Notes under the pieces: generated by a model
The model's input: only the letters and a program-made list of their open reading frames with translations
What the model was told of the DNA's origin: nothing
Databases searched by the model: none
Source: Spirosoma validum
GTDB lineage: Bacteria; Bacteroidota; Bacteroidia; Cytophagales; Spirosomataceae
DNA: 64,000 nucleotides
Reading direction: 5' to 3'
Assembly: GCF_014699035.1 (NCBI RefSeq)
Contig: NZ_JACXAA010000001.1
Coordinates: 496,001-560,000 of the forward strand
Position numbers and translations under genes: made by a program
Shown: positions 55,329 to 64,000 of the stretch, piece by piece
Numbering within the stretch: position 1 is the first letter of the stretch
Layout: each line of letters opens with the position of its first letter

Positions 55329-56432
55329 ATGAAAGGCTTTCAATTTTCAGATTACGTACCACCCGAACAGAAAGAAGGCAGCAACTTCGACAAGCTGCTC
55401 AATATTTTCCAGCAATTGCTGCTACTAACCTCCGGCGATGTCGAGCAGGCCATGTCGTGGATGAGTCAGCTTGACCGGCAATATGGCTTAACCGACGATA
55501 AATACGGCATCGGCAATTTCTTCGATGATCTCAAAGAAAAAGGTTATCTGACCGAAGAAAATCAGGAAGGTAAGATCGTCATGACGCCCAAGAGCGAGCA
55601 GACAATTCGGCGTAGTGCACTCGAAGAAATTTTCGGGAAACTCGAACGCTCGAAGTCGGGTGGCAATCACCAAACACCCTATACGGGTACGGGCGACGAA
55701 CTGAGCAGTGATATCCGAACGTATCAGTTTGGTGATTCGCTTGAGCAAATTTCGATGACCGAATCGATCCGCAACGCGCAGATTAACAGCGGTGTAGAAG
55801 ACTTTACGCTCATGGAACGGGATCTGGAAGTGACGCAGAAAGAGCAGAAAACCCAGACCTCGACCGTGCTCATGATCGACATTAGCCACTCGATGATTCT
55901 GTATGGCGAGGATCGCATTACGCCCGCTAAAAAGGTAGCGCTGGCGCTGGTCGAACTGATTAAAATCAAGTATCCCAAAGACACGCTCGACATTGTGGTG
56001 TTTGGGAATGACGCCTGGCAGATTCAGGCTAAAGATCTGCCGTATCTGGAAGTTGGCCCGTACCATACCAACACCGTAGCGGGTTTAGAACTGGCCATGG
56101 ATCTGCTACGTCGGCGGAAGAACAAGAACAAGCAGATTTTCATGATTACGGACGGGAAACCGACCTGTCTGAAAGAAGGGATCAAGTACTACAAAAACTC
56201 GTTCGGGCTGGATCGGAAAGTGGTGAGCAAGACCCTCACGCTGGCTGCACAGGCGCGCCGACTGGAAATTCCGATCACTACGTTCATGATTGCCTCCGAC
56301 CCGTATCTGAAGCAGTTCGTGCAGGAATTCACGAAGGTCAACAATGGTCGGGCTTACTACAGCGGTTTGCAGGGGCTGGGCAATATGATGTTCGAGGATT
56401 TTCAACGCAATCGCCGGAAGAATATCAAATAA
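55329..56432 (+). CDS. von Willebrand factor A domain protein
   Basis: 367 residues, no signal peptide. The N-terminal 180 residues are helical and charged, with a winged-helix-like part (DLKEKGYLTEENQEGKIVMT). The VWA domain (about 178-350) has an intact metal site D184-I-S186-H-S188, then T in HTNTVAGL, and MITDGKPT. Such proteins typically work with a MoxR-type AAA ATPase; one is encoded at 59309-60841 on the other strand, three genes away. Together they may act as a chaperone or metal-insertion machine. Confidence 0.88.
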   Translation: MKGFQFSDYVPPEQKEGSNFDKLLNIFQQLLLLTSGDVEQAMSWMSQLDRQYGLTDDKYGIGNFFDDLKEKGYLTEENQEGKIVMTPKSEQTIRRSALEEIFGKLERSKSGGNHQTPYTGTGDELSSDIRTYQFGDSLEQISMTESIRNAQINSGVEDFTLMERDLEVTQKEQKTQTSTVLMIDISHSMILYGEDRITPAKKVALALVELIKIKYPKDTLDIVVFGNDAWQIQAKDLPYLEVGPYHTNTVAGLELAMDLLRRRKNKNKQIFMITDGKPTCLKEGIKYYKNSFGLDRKVVSKTLTLAAQARRLEIPITTFMIASDPYLKQFVQEFTKVNNGRAYYSGLQGLGNMMFEDFQRNRRKNIK

Positions 56433-56497
56433 ATTTATGGCTTATGGGTTTCGATTTATAGTTTTGGGTACACTGCATAGACAACCCCTCTTCTGCT

Positions 56498-57379
56498 ATG
56501 AATCGTAAATCCCAAACGCTGCATCATCCAAATAAAGTCGGAGCCTTGGTTCCGACTTTGTTTTTGCTACTGAGCATGGCAACAACTTCCTTAAGCCAGT
56601 CTCAACTAACGGATTCACTAACCGCTTATCTCCGCCACTTACCAGAAACGGCGAAAGTAAGTCTGACAACAAAATCGCTGACGAACGGGAACGTAACATT
56701 TAGTCATCGTGCCGATGAACGCGTACCGTCGGCTAGTGTAATCAAGTTGCCGATTATGCTCGAACTAATGGAACGCGTTAAAGCTGGTTCGCTGAATCTG
56801 GACGAAATTTATGTGCTGAAACCTTCCGATAAAGTAGGCGGTTCGGGCATATTACAAACCTATGCCGACCAAAGCCGCTTAAGCTATCGCGAACTGTTAC
56901 GTCTGATGCTGGTCGAGAGCGACAATACCGCAACCAATATTCTTATTCATCGACTTGGTCGCGACACCATCAATCAGCGAATGCGAACAATTGGTCTGAA
57001 GCAGAGTCAGCTAAACCGAATCATGATGGATACGCTGGCCGTTAAACAGGGGCGCGATAACTACGTAACGGCGGGGGAAATGGGTGCCGTCTTAGAAAAA
57101 ATCTACCGGCATCAGGTTGCTGCGCCCAAACTCTGTGATGAAATGATCACCGTACTGAAGCAAGTACCTGGCAACCTAACGATGTGCCGCTTATTACCGA
57201 AAGATATTGCTGTTGCTCATAAAACTGGCTTACTGGCCTACGTTCGGGGCGATACCGGCATTATCTATGCGAAAACCCCTTTTCTACTATCCGTTTTTGT
57301 AGAAGGCGTACCAACACCGGACGCCGAGCGAATTATTGGCGAATTAGCCCTTATCTGTTACACCTATTTTTCGCGCTGA
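56498..57379 (+). CDS. class A beta-lactamase-related serine hydrolase
   Basis: 293 residues with a signal peptide (cleavage near SLSQ|SQ). The penicilloyl-serine transferase motifs are present: S80-V-I-K83, S141-D-N143 and K242-T-G. Where class A enzymes carry the deacylating Glu166 (E-x-x-L-N), this protein reads Q169-S-Q-L-N173. So it keeps the acylation machinery but may turn over slowly; it may be a penicillin-binding or peptidase-like enzyme rather than a resistance determinant. The DNA glycosylase gene starts in its stop codon (TGATG). Confidence 0.87.
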   Translation: MNRKSQTLHHPNKVGALVPTLFLLLSMATTSLSQSQLTDSLTAYLRHLPETAKVSLTTKSLTNGNVTFSHRADERVPSASVIKLPIMLELMERVKAGSLNLDEIYVLKPSDKVGGSGILQTYADQSRLSYRELLRLMLVESDNTATNILIHRLGRDTINQRMRTIGLKQSQLNRIMMDTLAVKQGRDNYVTAGEMGAVLEKIYRHQVAAPKLCDEMITVLKQVPGNLTMCRLLPKDIAVAHKTGLLAYVRGDTGIIYAKTPFLLSVFVEGVPTPDAERIIGELALICYTYFSR

Positions 57380-58065
57380 TGACTACGTTCGCCGATAAAG
57401 CCATTACGTATTACAATACACTTTCCGCGCCTACTAAGTTGCCACCGGGTGTTGGCGTCATGAATCCATATCAGCAGTCTGACGTACAACGTATTGTGGA
57501 GGAATTTTACACGAAGTTTTATAGCGATACGAATCCGCGTGTTTTCATACTAGGCATTAATCCCGGTCGATTTGGCGCTGGCGTTACGGGCATTTCGTTT
57601 ACGACTCCACAGAACCTGCGTCGCTATTGTGGTATTGAGAATGATCTGCGCGACACCCCCGAACTATCGAGCCGGTTTATTTATCAGGTGATTGACGCGC
57701 TGGGAGGAGCCGAAGCGTTTTATGGGCAGTTTTTCCTGACATCTTTATTTCCGTTAGCGCTCACGAAAGACGGAAAAAACTACAATTTTTACGACGACCG
57801 CAAGACGACTGAAACGCTCTGGCCCGCCATCACCGAAACCGTGCGAACACAACTCAGTTTTGGATCATCCAGACACGTAGCCGTTTGTTTGGGTCGTAAG
57901 AACGAGACATACCTGCGTCGGTTAAATGATCAACAGGGCTTTTTCGAGCGTATCGTTACATTGGATCACCCACGGTATATTCTACAATACAAAAGTCGTG
58001 ATGTTACCAGTTATCTGGAGCAATACGTCCGCACGTTAGCCGATTGTCTTCCCGAATTAAACTAG
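57379..58065 (+). CDS. SMUG2-like uracil-DNA glycosylase family protein
   Basis: 228 residues. The active-site motif FILGINPGRFGAGVTGISF (about 56-74) corresponds to the G-x-N-P-G-x-F-G-x-x-x-T-G-x-P/S-F motif of SMUG-type glycosylases, and LDHPRYI near the C-terminus corresponds to the H-P-S/R loop that intercalates DNA. It fits the family annotated DUF4918/SMUG2. Role: excision of uracil or oxidised pyrimidines from DNA. Translationally coupled to the serine hydrolase, an unexpected pair. Confidence 0.8.
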   Translation: MTTFADKAITYYNTLSAPTKLPPGVGVMNPYQQSDVQRIVEEFYTKFYSDTNPRVFILGINPGRFGAGVTGISFTTPQNLRRYCGIENDLRDTPELSSRFIYQVIDALGGAEAFYGQFFLTSLFPLALTKDGKNYNFYDDRKTTETLWPAITETVRTQLSFGSSRHVAVCLGRKNETYLRRLNDQQGFFERIVTLDHPRYILQYKSRDVTSYLEQYVRTLADCLPELN

Positions 58066-58110
58066 CAGAAGCCGTGCTACAGCGTTAAACTGTAGCACGG
58101 CTTCTGATTT
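58066..58110. terminator. terminator between convergent genes
   Basis: cagaagccgtgctacag pairs perfectly with ctgtagcacggcttctg around a seven-base loop. Confidence 0.85.
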
Positions 58111-58128
58111 TACGTTATCTACTGTCGA

Positions 58129-58635
58129 TTAGGCGCGCTTGAACTCAATGGTCTGCGTGAACGTGTCTTCTACGCCATCTTCATCAATATCCTGCTTCAG
58201 CTGAATGCTCCAGGTCATTGTGTTACCGCTACTTTTCAGGTCATACGTTTCAGTACCGTCACTATCCGTAATACTCACTTTATTACCAGATACCTTCCAG
58301 GTAGCTTTGTCTTTTGCCGGATTGTACTCATCTGAACCCGATTGGCAGGCAGGCGAAGGCGTTCCGGTAATGTTACTATTACCCAGGAACGTAATTTTCG
58401 TATCGGTCAGACAGTTTACAGCGTCCTCGCCACCAATTGCCTTCATAAGATCGAAATAATCGAAATTCCCTTTTGGGCTAGTTCCTTTCATACTCGAAAC
58501 TTTCCAGCTTCCTTCTATCGAATTTGGGGTTATTGGATTGCCACCGCCGTTATCCTTCTTACAGCTACCGAGCCATACTGGCATGGCTACTACTATCGCC
58601 CAGGCCAGCAATCGGCTTACATTCATTGTTTTCAT
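58129..58635 (-). CDS. lipocalin-like lipoprotein
   Basis: Start at 58635 (MKTMNVSRLL); the frame from 58686 would cover the promoter. Lipobox LGSC places the anchor Cys at residue 25 (counting from this start). The mature protein opens with I-x-G-S-W-K-V and ends in T-Q-T-I-E-F-K-R, the eight-stranded lipocalin-like pattern common in Bacteroidota lipoproteins (GSWKVSSMKG, KATWKVSGNKVSITDSDGTE). Ligand unknown. Confidence 0.8.
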   Translation of the reverse strand: MKTMNVSRLLAWAIVVAMPVWLGSCKKDNGGGNPITPNSIEGSWKVSSMKGTSPKGNFDYFDLMKAIGGEDAVNCLTDTKITFLGNSNITGTPSPACQSGSDEYNPAKDKATWKVSGNKVSITDSDGTETYDLKSSGNTMTWSIQLKQDIDEDGVEDTFTQTIEFKRA

Positions 58636-58669
58636 GTTCTCTGTGGATTGACTTGTTTTTAGTTTTGCA

Positions 58670-58677
58670 CAAAGGTA
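58670..58677 (-). promoter_or_regulatory. -7 promoter element of lipocalin-like gene
   Basis: Leftward TACCTTTG, 35 bases before the chosen start; decides against the longer frame. Confidence 0.7.
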
Positions 58678-58919
58678 TATGCACAAAATAGCGCTGTCAG
58701 GAGTAAATGATACGGACCGGTAAAATCAAGGATTGAACTGCCATATTAGCCTCTGAACTGCTGAATTGCCTGCCTGGTCAATAGCGGAATAAAGACGATA
58801 CGGTCCAATTTGACCCTTATACGGTATTAGAATATGATGAATGGCGCTTAACTAAAGCGACAACTGTATAAATTTACGGTCACAATGCCAACCCTTGCTT
58901 ACTCATCAAACTCCCTTTC

Positions 58920-59240
58920 ATGCTCGTAACTACTACTTCTAATATTGAAGGTAAGCATATCACCAAATACGTAGGTCTGGTCAACGGCGAGGCTATTATT
59001 GGTGCTAACCTTGTTAAAGATTTCTTCACGACGATTCGTGATGTAGTCGGGGGCCACTCGGGGGCTTATGTGCAGGCGCTACGTGAAGCCAAAAGTATTG
59101 CGCTTAAAGAAATGGTCGACCAGGCTACCCGGCTGGGCGCCAATGCCGTTATCGGAGTCGATTTAGATTATCAGACCATTGGCGGTAACGGATCTATGCT
59201 GATGGTCAGTGCGAACGGTACGGCCGTCATTATGGAATAA
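58920..59240 (+). CDS. YbjQ family (UPF0145) protein
   Basis: 106 residues forming the compact YbjQ fold: [20 protein letters not shown], then [17 protein letters not shown], then a helix with [20 protein letters not shown] and [12 protein letters not shown]. The family forms pentameric rings and is often called heavy-metal-binding, though function is unproven. Monocistronic. Confidence 0.92.
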   Translation: MLVTTTSNIEGKHITKYVGLVNGEAIIGANLVKDFFTTIRDVVGGHSGAYVQALREAKSIALKEMVDQATRLGANAVIGVDLDYQTIGGNGSMLMVSANGTAVIME

Positions 59241-59241
59241 G

Positions 59242-59292
59242 CCAAAGACTGGATACCAAAGCAGTGTCACTACCTCAATATCCAGTCTTTGG
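59242..59292. terminator. hairpin between convergent genes
   Basis: ccaaagactggata pairs with tatccagtctttgg across a 23-base loop. Confidence 0.6.
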
Positions 59293-59308
59293 TGTATACT
59301 ATTTATGT

Positions 59309-60841
59309 TTAGAAGCGGTCGTCGTCGTCCTCTTCCTCCTCTTCCCCAAAGTCCTTTCCAGGATTGAACATAGAGCCAAGCAAATCTTTAAAGGATAAGC
59401 CTGTATCCATTGCTTTTTTACCGACCAGTGAATGCTCAGCTAATCCATGCAGCGCAAACTCCATCATGAACAGTTTTTCGGCTTTGCTCAGGCGAGGATG
59501 GTAAAAGTCCACTACGTCATCTAGGCCATCAATGGTACGTAGCCGGGCATCATAGTCGCGGTTGGTCAGATCGTTCAGGATATCCATCGTATTACCGTCA
59601 CCAAACCAATCCGTAATTTTTTTGTATGGATTACCGCGTTTGTCCTTTTTAGCCTTCTCTGGATTCGGGAAATACGCTAAAAACTGGTTACGAATTGCTT
59701 TGCCAATCAGATTTTGCGCCACAATAACCGGACCTTCCACTTCCCCTTCATAGACCAGCTCTACCTTACCGCAAATAGCCGGAACAACACCATATAGATC
59801 AGCAATCCGAACGTGGGTTTCCTTTTCACCATTCAGCAACGCCCGACGCTCAGCTGAAGAAAGTAGATTTTCGTAAGCTGAAATCGTCATCCGCGCCGAA
59901 ACACCACTTTTTGAATCCACGTATTCGCTTTCGCGGGCTTCCAGGGCAATCTGCTCGATTAAATCAGCGATCAGATCGTTGGTTTTTACCATGCCTTTCT
60001 GCTCCGTTTTAACAACGGCTTCCTGCATGGTAATTTTTTTGCCGATTTCAATCGACTTCGGATAGTGCGTCACGATCTGCGAGTCGATCCGGTCTTTCAA
60101 TGGGGTTACAATACTACCCCGGTTGGTGTAATCCTCCGGGTTAGCAGTGAACACGAACTGAATGTCAAGTGGCAGACGTAGCTTGAAACCCCGAATCTGA
60201 ATATCGCCCTCCTGCAGAATATTGAACAGCGATACCTGAATACGGGCCTGTAAATCGGGCAACTCATTGATAACGAAAATACACCGGTGCGAACGTGGAA
60301 TCAGGCCGAAGTGAATCGTGCGCTCATCCGAGTAAGGCAATCGTAACGTAGCAGCTTTGATCGGGTCAACATCGCCGATAAGGTCAGCTACCGATACGTC
60401 GGGCGTAGCGAGTTTTTCGGTGTAACGATCGTTGCGATGCATCCAGGAAACGGGCGTCTGATCACCCTTTTCGGCAATTAGATCCAGCGCAAAACGCGAC
60501 AGTGGCTGCATCGGGTCATCGTTCAGTTCAGATCCGGCCACAACGGGTATGTACTCGTCCAGCAAATTCACCATCAGACGGGCGATCCGGGTTTTAGCCT
60601 GACCACGTAGCCCTAACAGGTTAATGTGGTGCATGGACAGAATAGCCCGCTCTACGTCCGGAATAACCGTGTCTTCGTATCCCCAGATGCCTGGAAAAAC
60701 AACCTCTTTTTCTTTAATACGCTCAATCAGATTGTCGCGTAGTTCCTGCTTGATTGAGCGAGATTCGTACCCGGCGGCTTTGAGTTCGCCAAGCGTAGTA
60801 ATAGACAATAATTTTGATGCTTTCAGGCTGCGATAGTTCAT
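59309..60841 (-). CDS. MoxR/magnesium-chelatase-like AAA+ ATPase
   Basis: 510 residues. Variant Walker A GLRGQAKTR (77-85, G-x-x-G-x-x-K-T) and Walker B-like CIFVINELPDL, where the usual Asp-Glu is Asn-Glu. Sensor-1 FTANPEDYTNRG is intact. The C-terminal region ends in a Glu/Asp-only tail (EEEEEDDDD). Closest to the magnesium-chelatase subunit I / sigma-54-type AAA group in Bacteroidota. Likely partner of the VWA protein at 55329-56432. The acidic tail and Asn in Walker B are unusual features. Confidence 0.88.
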   Translation of the reverse strand: MNYRSLKASKLLSITTLGELKAAGYESRSIKQELRDNLIERIKEKEVVFPGIWGYEDTVIPDVERAILSMHHINLLGLRGQAKTRIARLMVNLLDEYIPVVAGSELNDDPMQPLSRFALDLIAEKGDQTPVSWMHRNDRYTEKLATPDVSVADLIGDVDPIKAATLRLPYSDERTIHFGLIPRSHRCIFVINELPDLQARIQVSLFNILQEGDIQIRGFKLRLPLDIQFVFTANPEDYTNRGSIVTPLKDRIDSQIVTHYPKSIEIGKKITMQEAVVKTEQKGMVKTNDLIADLIEQIALEARESEYVDSKSGVSARMTISAYENLLSSAERRALLNGEKETHVRIADLYGVVPAICGKVELVYEGEVEGPVIVAQNLIGKAIRNQFLAYFPNPEKAKKDKRGNPYKKITDWFGDGNTMDILNDLTNRDYDARLRTIDGLDDVVDFYHPRLSKAEKLFMMEFALHGLAEHSLVGKKAMDTGLSFKDLLGSMFNPGKDFGEEEEEDDDDRF

Positions 60842-61056
60842 TTGCGAATTCTTGTTGGAGCATATAGAATGATCAATGTTTACCTAGACGCCTTCATGGT
60901 AACGTAATTTCTTAAAGAGTAGCGTCGTTATCTATAGTTGATCGTCATTAACCATTCCTATACTTCCTAACAGGCATTCTAAAGAAATGGTTTTTAGACG
61001 TCTAAATTGACTAATTTTACCCATTACGTACCAGTCACGGGTTGCCGTTGCTGCCT

Positions 61057-62613
61057 ATGAAATCAACTATACAGCTTCTCTTTTTCTTTGCTTTAATACT
61101 TAGTGTATTAGGTTGTCGTATTCAGAGCACCCCCCCGGAACTGATCAGTTTATCGGACAGGCAAGCCCTTGTCGGTAAGAATATTACCCTGACGGGGCAC
61201 CAGTTCGGTTCCGCTCCTGTCGTGTTATTCGGTGTGGCAACGTCTATAATAAGCGCCACGATTGTCAGCAACGATGATAATAGCATTACGGTTAAGGTGC
61301 CATACGTAGCACCTGGCCTTACGCAGATACGTGTTCAGACTGAACAGGGTACCACCGACCCGCTGCCCTTTATCGTACTGCAACCAAGTCCAGAGGTTGT
61401 TTCCATCACCCCAACGAATGGATTACCCGGCACAGAGGTTGTTATAACGGGTGATTTTCTCAATCGTATCAAATCAATTCGTTTTGACGGTGTCAATGCC
61501 ATTATAAAAGATACTTCCGCCCAAAAACTGATCGTTCAGATACCATCCAACGTTCCGCGTGGTTCTTCATCAGTGTCTATCGAAACCCAGGGCGGTTTGT
61601 TCACCAGTAGCTTTATTGTGGCTGGAACTCCGCAGATCACCAGCCTGTCGCCACTGAAAACCAGACCAGGCGCACCAATCGTCATTAAGGGCGTGAACTT
61701 GTCCGACGGCGTAGTACTCATCAATGGTCGGTCGCCGGATAAAACGCAGACTACCGTTAGCGACAGCGAAATTCGCACGGTGGTTCCTATAGAAACGCCG
61801 TCGGGACTAGTGACCGTTACGGTTTTTGATAAATTGGTAGCGACCAGTAAGGATACCCTACAAATTTATCAGCCTCCTGTTATTGCCCGACTGTCCGAAC
61901 AAAACGTGGTTGCTGGCGACAAGATTATTGTGGAGGGCCGCAACTTAAGTACCGTGTCGGCTCTGTCCTTTGGTAACGTAACGGCTACGTTCCGGGTGTT
62001 GAGTGATACACAGCTTGAAGCGGTCGTCCCCCTCGTACCGTCGTCAGCGGCTACAACGGTTTCGGTCAGTAGCCTCGGAGGAAATGCCACCTCGTCAGTA
62101 TCTTTATTCGTTTATTTAGCGCCTTCGGATGTTACGTTTACGCCAACGCGCCAAATACGGGGATGGTCTATTACCGCTACCGGCAAGAATTTTTATCGGC
62201 TTACAGACGTTCGGCTGAACGGAATTTCTGCTCCCATTACGGCCACTACCGAAGGAACGAGTGTAACGTTCAATGTCCCTACCAATGCCATGAGTGGTCC
62301 GATAACGATTGCGAACCGGGCGGGTCTGTCGTCCAGCGCAGCTTTACTGGTGGTTGTCCAGAATCCAGTAGTGTCAAGCTTTCTTCCGGCAAAAGCGCAG
62401 GTAGGCCAACGCGTTGTTATCCAGGGTGATTTCCTGCTAAATGCCCAGATTTTCTTTGCCGGCTCACTTACCCCCGCGGTCGACGGAGGTAAGATTACCG
62501 ATACGGAGCGATGGGTACTGGTACCTTCCGGTGCGCAAACGGGGCCGTTACGTGTGCTTAACGAAACTAATAACGCAACCACCACACCTACTTCGTTTAC
62601 GGTGTTGCCCTAA
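61057..62613 (+). CDS. surface lipoprotein with six IPT/TIG domains
   Basis: Start at ATG 61057 gives a lipobox LGC (Cys20). Six Ig-like IPT/TIG units follow, recognisable by the opening pattern P-x-I/V-x-x-x-x-P and G-x-x-V-x-I-x-G (PEVVSITPTNGLPGTEVVIT; PQITSLSPLKTRPGAPIVIK; PVVSSFLPAKAQVGQRVVIQ and others). No catalytic domain is attached. In Bacteroidota such proteins are outer-membrane-exposed adhesins or polysaccharide-binding modules. Monocistronic. Confidence 0.88.
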   Translation: MKSTIQLLFFFALILSVLGCRIQSTPPELISLSDRQALVGKNITLTGHQFGSAPVVLFGVATSIISATIVSNDDNSITVKVPYVAPGLTQIRVQTEQGTTDPLPFIVLQPSPEVVSITPTNGLPGTEVVITGDFLNRIKSIRFDGVNAIIKDTSAQKLIVQIPSNVPRGSSSVSIETQGGLFTSSFIVAGTPQITSLSPLKTRPGAPIVIKGVNLSDGVVLINGRSPDKTQTTVSDSEIRTVVPIETPSGLVTVTVFDKLVATSKDTLQIYQPPVIARLSEQNVVAGDKIIVEGRNLSTVSALSFGNVTATFRVLSDTQLEAVVPLVPSSAATTVSVSSLGGNATSSVSLFVYLAPSDVTFTPTRQIRGWSITATGKNFYRLTDVRLNGISAPITATTEGTSVTFNVPTNAMSGPITIANRAGLSSSAALLVVVQNPVVSSFLPAKAQVGQRVVIQGDFLLNAQIFFAGSLTPAVDGGKITDTERWVLVPSGAQTGPLRVLNETNNATTTPTSFTVLP

Positions 62614-62653
62614 AGAAAACTATACTGTAACCCTCAGCAGCTACGATTATTGA

Positions 62654-63598
62654 TTACGCCTTACTTTCAACGAGTTGCCTTACCAGCACCTCATTAATTC
62701 GTACGTAGCTTTCGTGGGTCCAGCCCGCTACATGTGGAGTCAGTACAACCCGATCCGACTGGCGCAAATAATCAAAAGCAGCCTGCTGATCGGGCGTCAG
62801 TTTCGCCAGTTTTTCGTTTTCTAATACGTCCAAACAAGCCCCGCGTATTTTTCCACTCTCCAGTCCGCGCACCACAGCAGCCAGAGATACGATTTCCCCC
62901 CTGGCGATATTAATCAGGTAAAACGGTTTGGCGAAACGCTCAACAAACGTATCGTTGATCATCATTCGCGTTTCGTCGGTCAGCGGTACATGCAGACTCA
63001 ATACGTCGGCTTCGGCTATGATCTGGTCCAGCGTAGCTTCTTCGGCAAATGAGTCAGCGTAATTGGTCAGGAATTTATCATAGGCTAGTACCCGGCAATT
63101 AAATCCACTGAGCCGCTGGGCCGTAGCGCGACCATTGTTACCATAGCCAATAAGGCCAACGGTCAGGCTCCCAAGTTCGTAACCTCGATTGCCTTCCCGA
63201 TCCCATATTCCCTGACGTACTTCCCGATCGGCTTTCAGAATATTTGCCAGTAAGGCTAACAACATGCCAACGGTATGTTCAGCCACAGCGTCGCGATTGC
63301 CCGCACCGGCATGAAACACCCTGATATTTCGTCGTTCAGTGGCTTCGAGGTCAATTAAATCCAGTCCAGCTCCAGCCCGACCAATGAATTGCAAATGGGG
63401 AGCCCGACTTAACAGGTCTTCATCAACAGTTGTTTTACTTCGAATAATGAGTCCGTCGAATGGCTCAAGTTGCTCCAGAAGCTCTGAACGAGTGATTTTA
63501 GGTTGATAGATATACGTAAAGCCAACTTCATCGAGCATGGCAAAGAGCGAAGGGTGCATCTCATCGGCAATGAGAATAGAAAGGCGATTCTGGGACAT
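62654..63598 (-). CDS. D-2-hydroxyacid dehydrogenase (NAD-dependent)
   Basis: 314 residues. NAD-binding G-x-G-x-x-G as VGLIGYGNNGRATA, catalytic Arg in NIARGE, Glu in VLENEK and His in LTPHVAGWT. Similar to phosphoglycerate dehydrogenase but lacks the ACT regulatory domain, so the substrate could be 3-phosphoglycerate or another 2-hydroxyacid. Confidence 0.92.
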   Translation of the reverse strand: MSQNRLSILIADEMHPSLFAMLDEVGFTYIYQPKITRSELLEQLEPFDGLIIRSKTTVDEDLLSRAPHLQFIGRAGAGLDLIDLEATERRNIRVFHAGAGNRDAVAEHTVGMLLALLANILKADREVRQGIWDREGNRGYELGSLTVGLIGYGNNGRATAQRLSGFNCRVLAYDKFLTNYADSFAEEATLDQIIAEADVLSLHVPLTDETRMMINDTFVERFAKPFYLINIARGEIVSLAAVVRGLESGKIRGACLDVLENEKLAKLTPDQQAAFDYLRQSDRVVLTPHVAGWTHESYVRINEVLVRQLVESKA

Positions 63599-63629
63599 CC
63601 GTAGGTTTTCGTAACTTGCAACTATATTA

Positions 63630-63720
63630 ATGTAGAATGTAAAATGAAGAGTGAAGAATAGACGGACTCGATTAAGTTATTTACCTTTTATTCTTCGATC
63701 ATTATTCTGCAATCTTCACT
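63630..63720. repeat. imperfect inverted repeat upstream of the dehydrogenase
   Basis: Arms of about 30 bases (63630-63660 and 63689-63720) built of gaag/gtgaa words and roughly complementary. Same architecture as the other hairpins but with more mismatches. Confidence 0.5.
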
Positions 63721-63753
63721 ATCTAAATTTTTTGGCGAAACTACAAAAAGTGC

Positions 63754-64000
63754 ATGGAACAACGCCAACCCGACGAACCAGGTCAGCAACATAACATCCC
63801 GTCAACCGAGCCAGTAGTTGACGCGCAATCAGGTACTATAGACGTTTCCGATAGTCAGACACCGGCACAACAATTGGGTGAGCAACCGGTTAAAAACCGG
63901 CAGGAGAATCCCCAGCGTAATCACCGAAATGGTGATCCAAAGCCAGCCAATGAAGTTAATGCCCCAGTTGAGGAACGACCAAATCGACAGGTACCCAACC
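63754..64000 (+). CDS. N-terminus of a Gln/Pro/Asn-rich protein, cut by the window
   Basis: ATG at 63754 opens a frame that is still open at the end of the window (82 full codons). It is low-complexity and polar (MEQRQPDEPGQQHNI..., later NRQENPQRNHRNG), likely disordered. Such extensions precede nucleic-acid-binding domains in several Bacteroidota proteins (e.g. Rho, RNase-type), but the domain is not visible, so I assign no function. Confidence 0.6.
   Translation, partial: MEQRQPDEPGQQHNIPSTEPVVDAQSGTIDVSDSQTPAQQLGEQPVKNRQENPQRNHRNGDPKPANEVNAPVEERPNRQVPN

Noticed and set aside
1..64000. CRISPR array, tRNA/rRNA genes, insertion sequences, prophage
   Set aside because: No spaced identical repeats, no cloverleaf or rRNA motifs, and no transposase, integrase or phage structural proteins seen.

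Overview
The window looks like a chromosomal segment from a member of the Bacteroidota, most likely the Cytophagales (Spirosoma-like). The support is the protein content (DUF6607, DUF4136, SusD-free but lipoprotein-rich surface proteins, IPT/TIG lipoprotein, ABC permease/M1 peptidase fusion, Bacteroidota-type RND pump) and at least ten copies of the Bacteroidota -7 promoter word TAnnTTTG placed just upstream of genes. Gene density is high, GC is moderate, and I see no rRNA, tRNA, CRISPR array, insertion sequence or phage module.

Layout. 1-9.3 kb: end of an amino-acid permease, a large secreted nuclease, an AT-rich gap, an M23 lipoprotein, a small Cys-containing protein followed by ferritin, and two envelope proteins (DUF6607, DUF4136). 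9.3-12 kb: atpA-atpG as a separate F1 unit without atpBEFH. 12-25 kb: housekeeping and envelope genes (FKBP isomerase, Prc protease, MarR-YceI, a BamA-like barrel, GNAT, Maf, a GH13 enzyme, small secreted proteins, a CPA1 antiporter). 24.5-34.7 kb: an OmpR-type regulator divergent from a three-gene RND efflux operon, followed by a 951-residue multi-PAS histidine kinase. The regulator/efflux intergenic region carries two triple 11-bp-phased direct repeats that are convincing operators. 34.7-45.5 kb: M28 peptidase, sulfatase, AraC regulator, an outer-membrane barrel, an ABC ATPase with an ABC permease-M1 aminopeptidase fusion, and a DUF1080 protein. 45.5-52.5 kb: pyrB, a ceramidase-like protein that has lost its metal ligands, a ghost of a second pyrB 3' end, and an operon encoding an ABC exporter membrane domain without ATPase plus HlyD and TolC partners. 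52.5-64 kb: Uma2 nuclease, CocE-type hydrolase, a VWA protein and a MoxR-like AAA protein, a class-A-like serine hydrolase coupled to a SMUG2-like DNA glycosylase, lipoproteins, a D-2-hydroxyacid dehydrogenase, and the beginning of a Q/P/N-rich protein.

The most interesting items are the efflux operator pair with its bracketing two-component proteins, the ATPase-less type-I-secretion-like operon with a similar repeat in front of it, the pyrB remnant, and a set of long intergenic hairpins of unrelated sequence but shared architecture.
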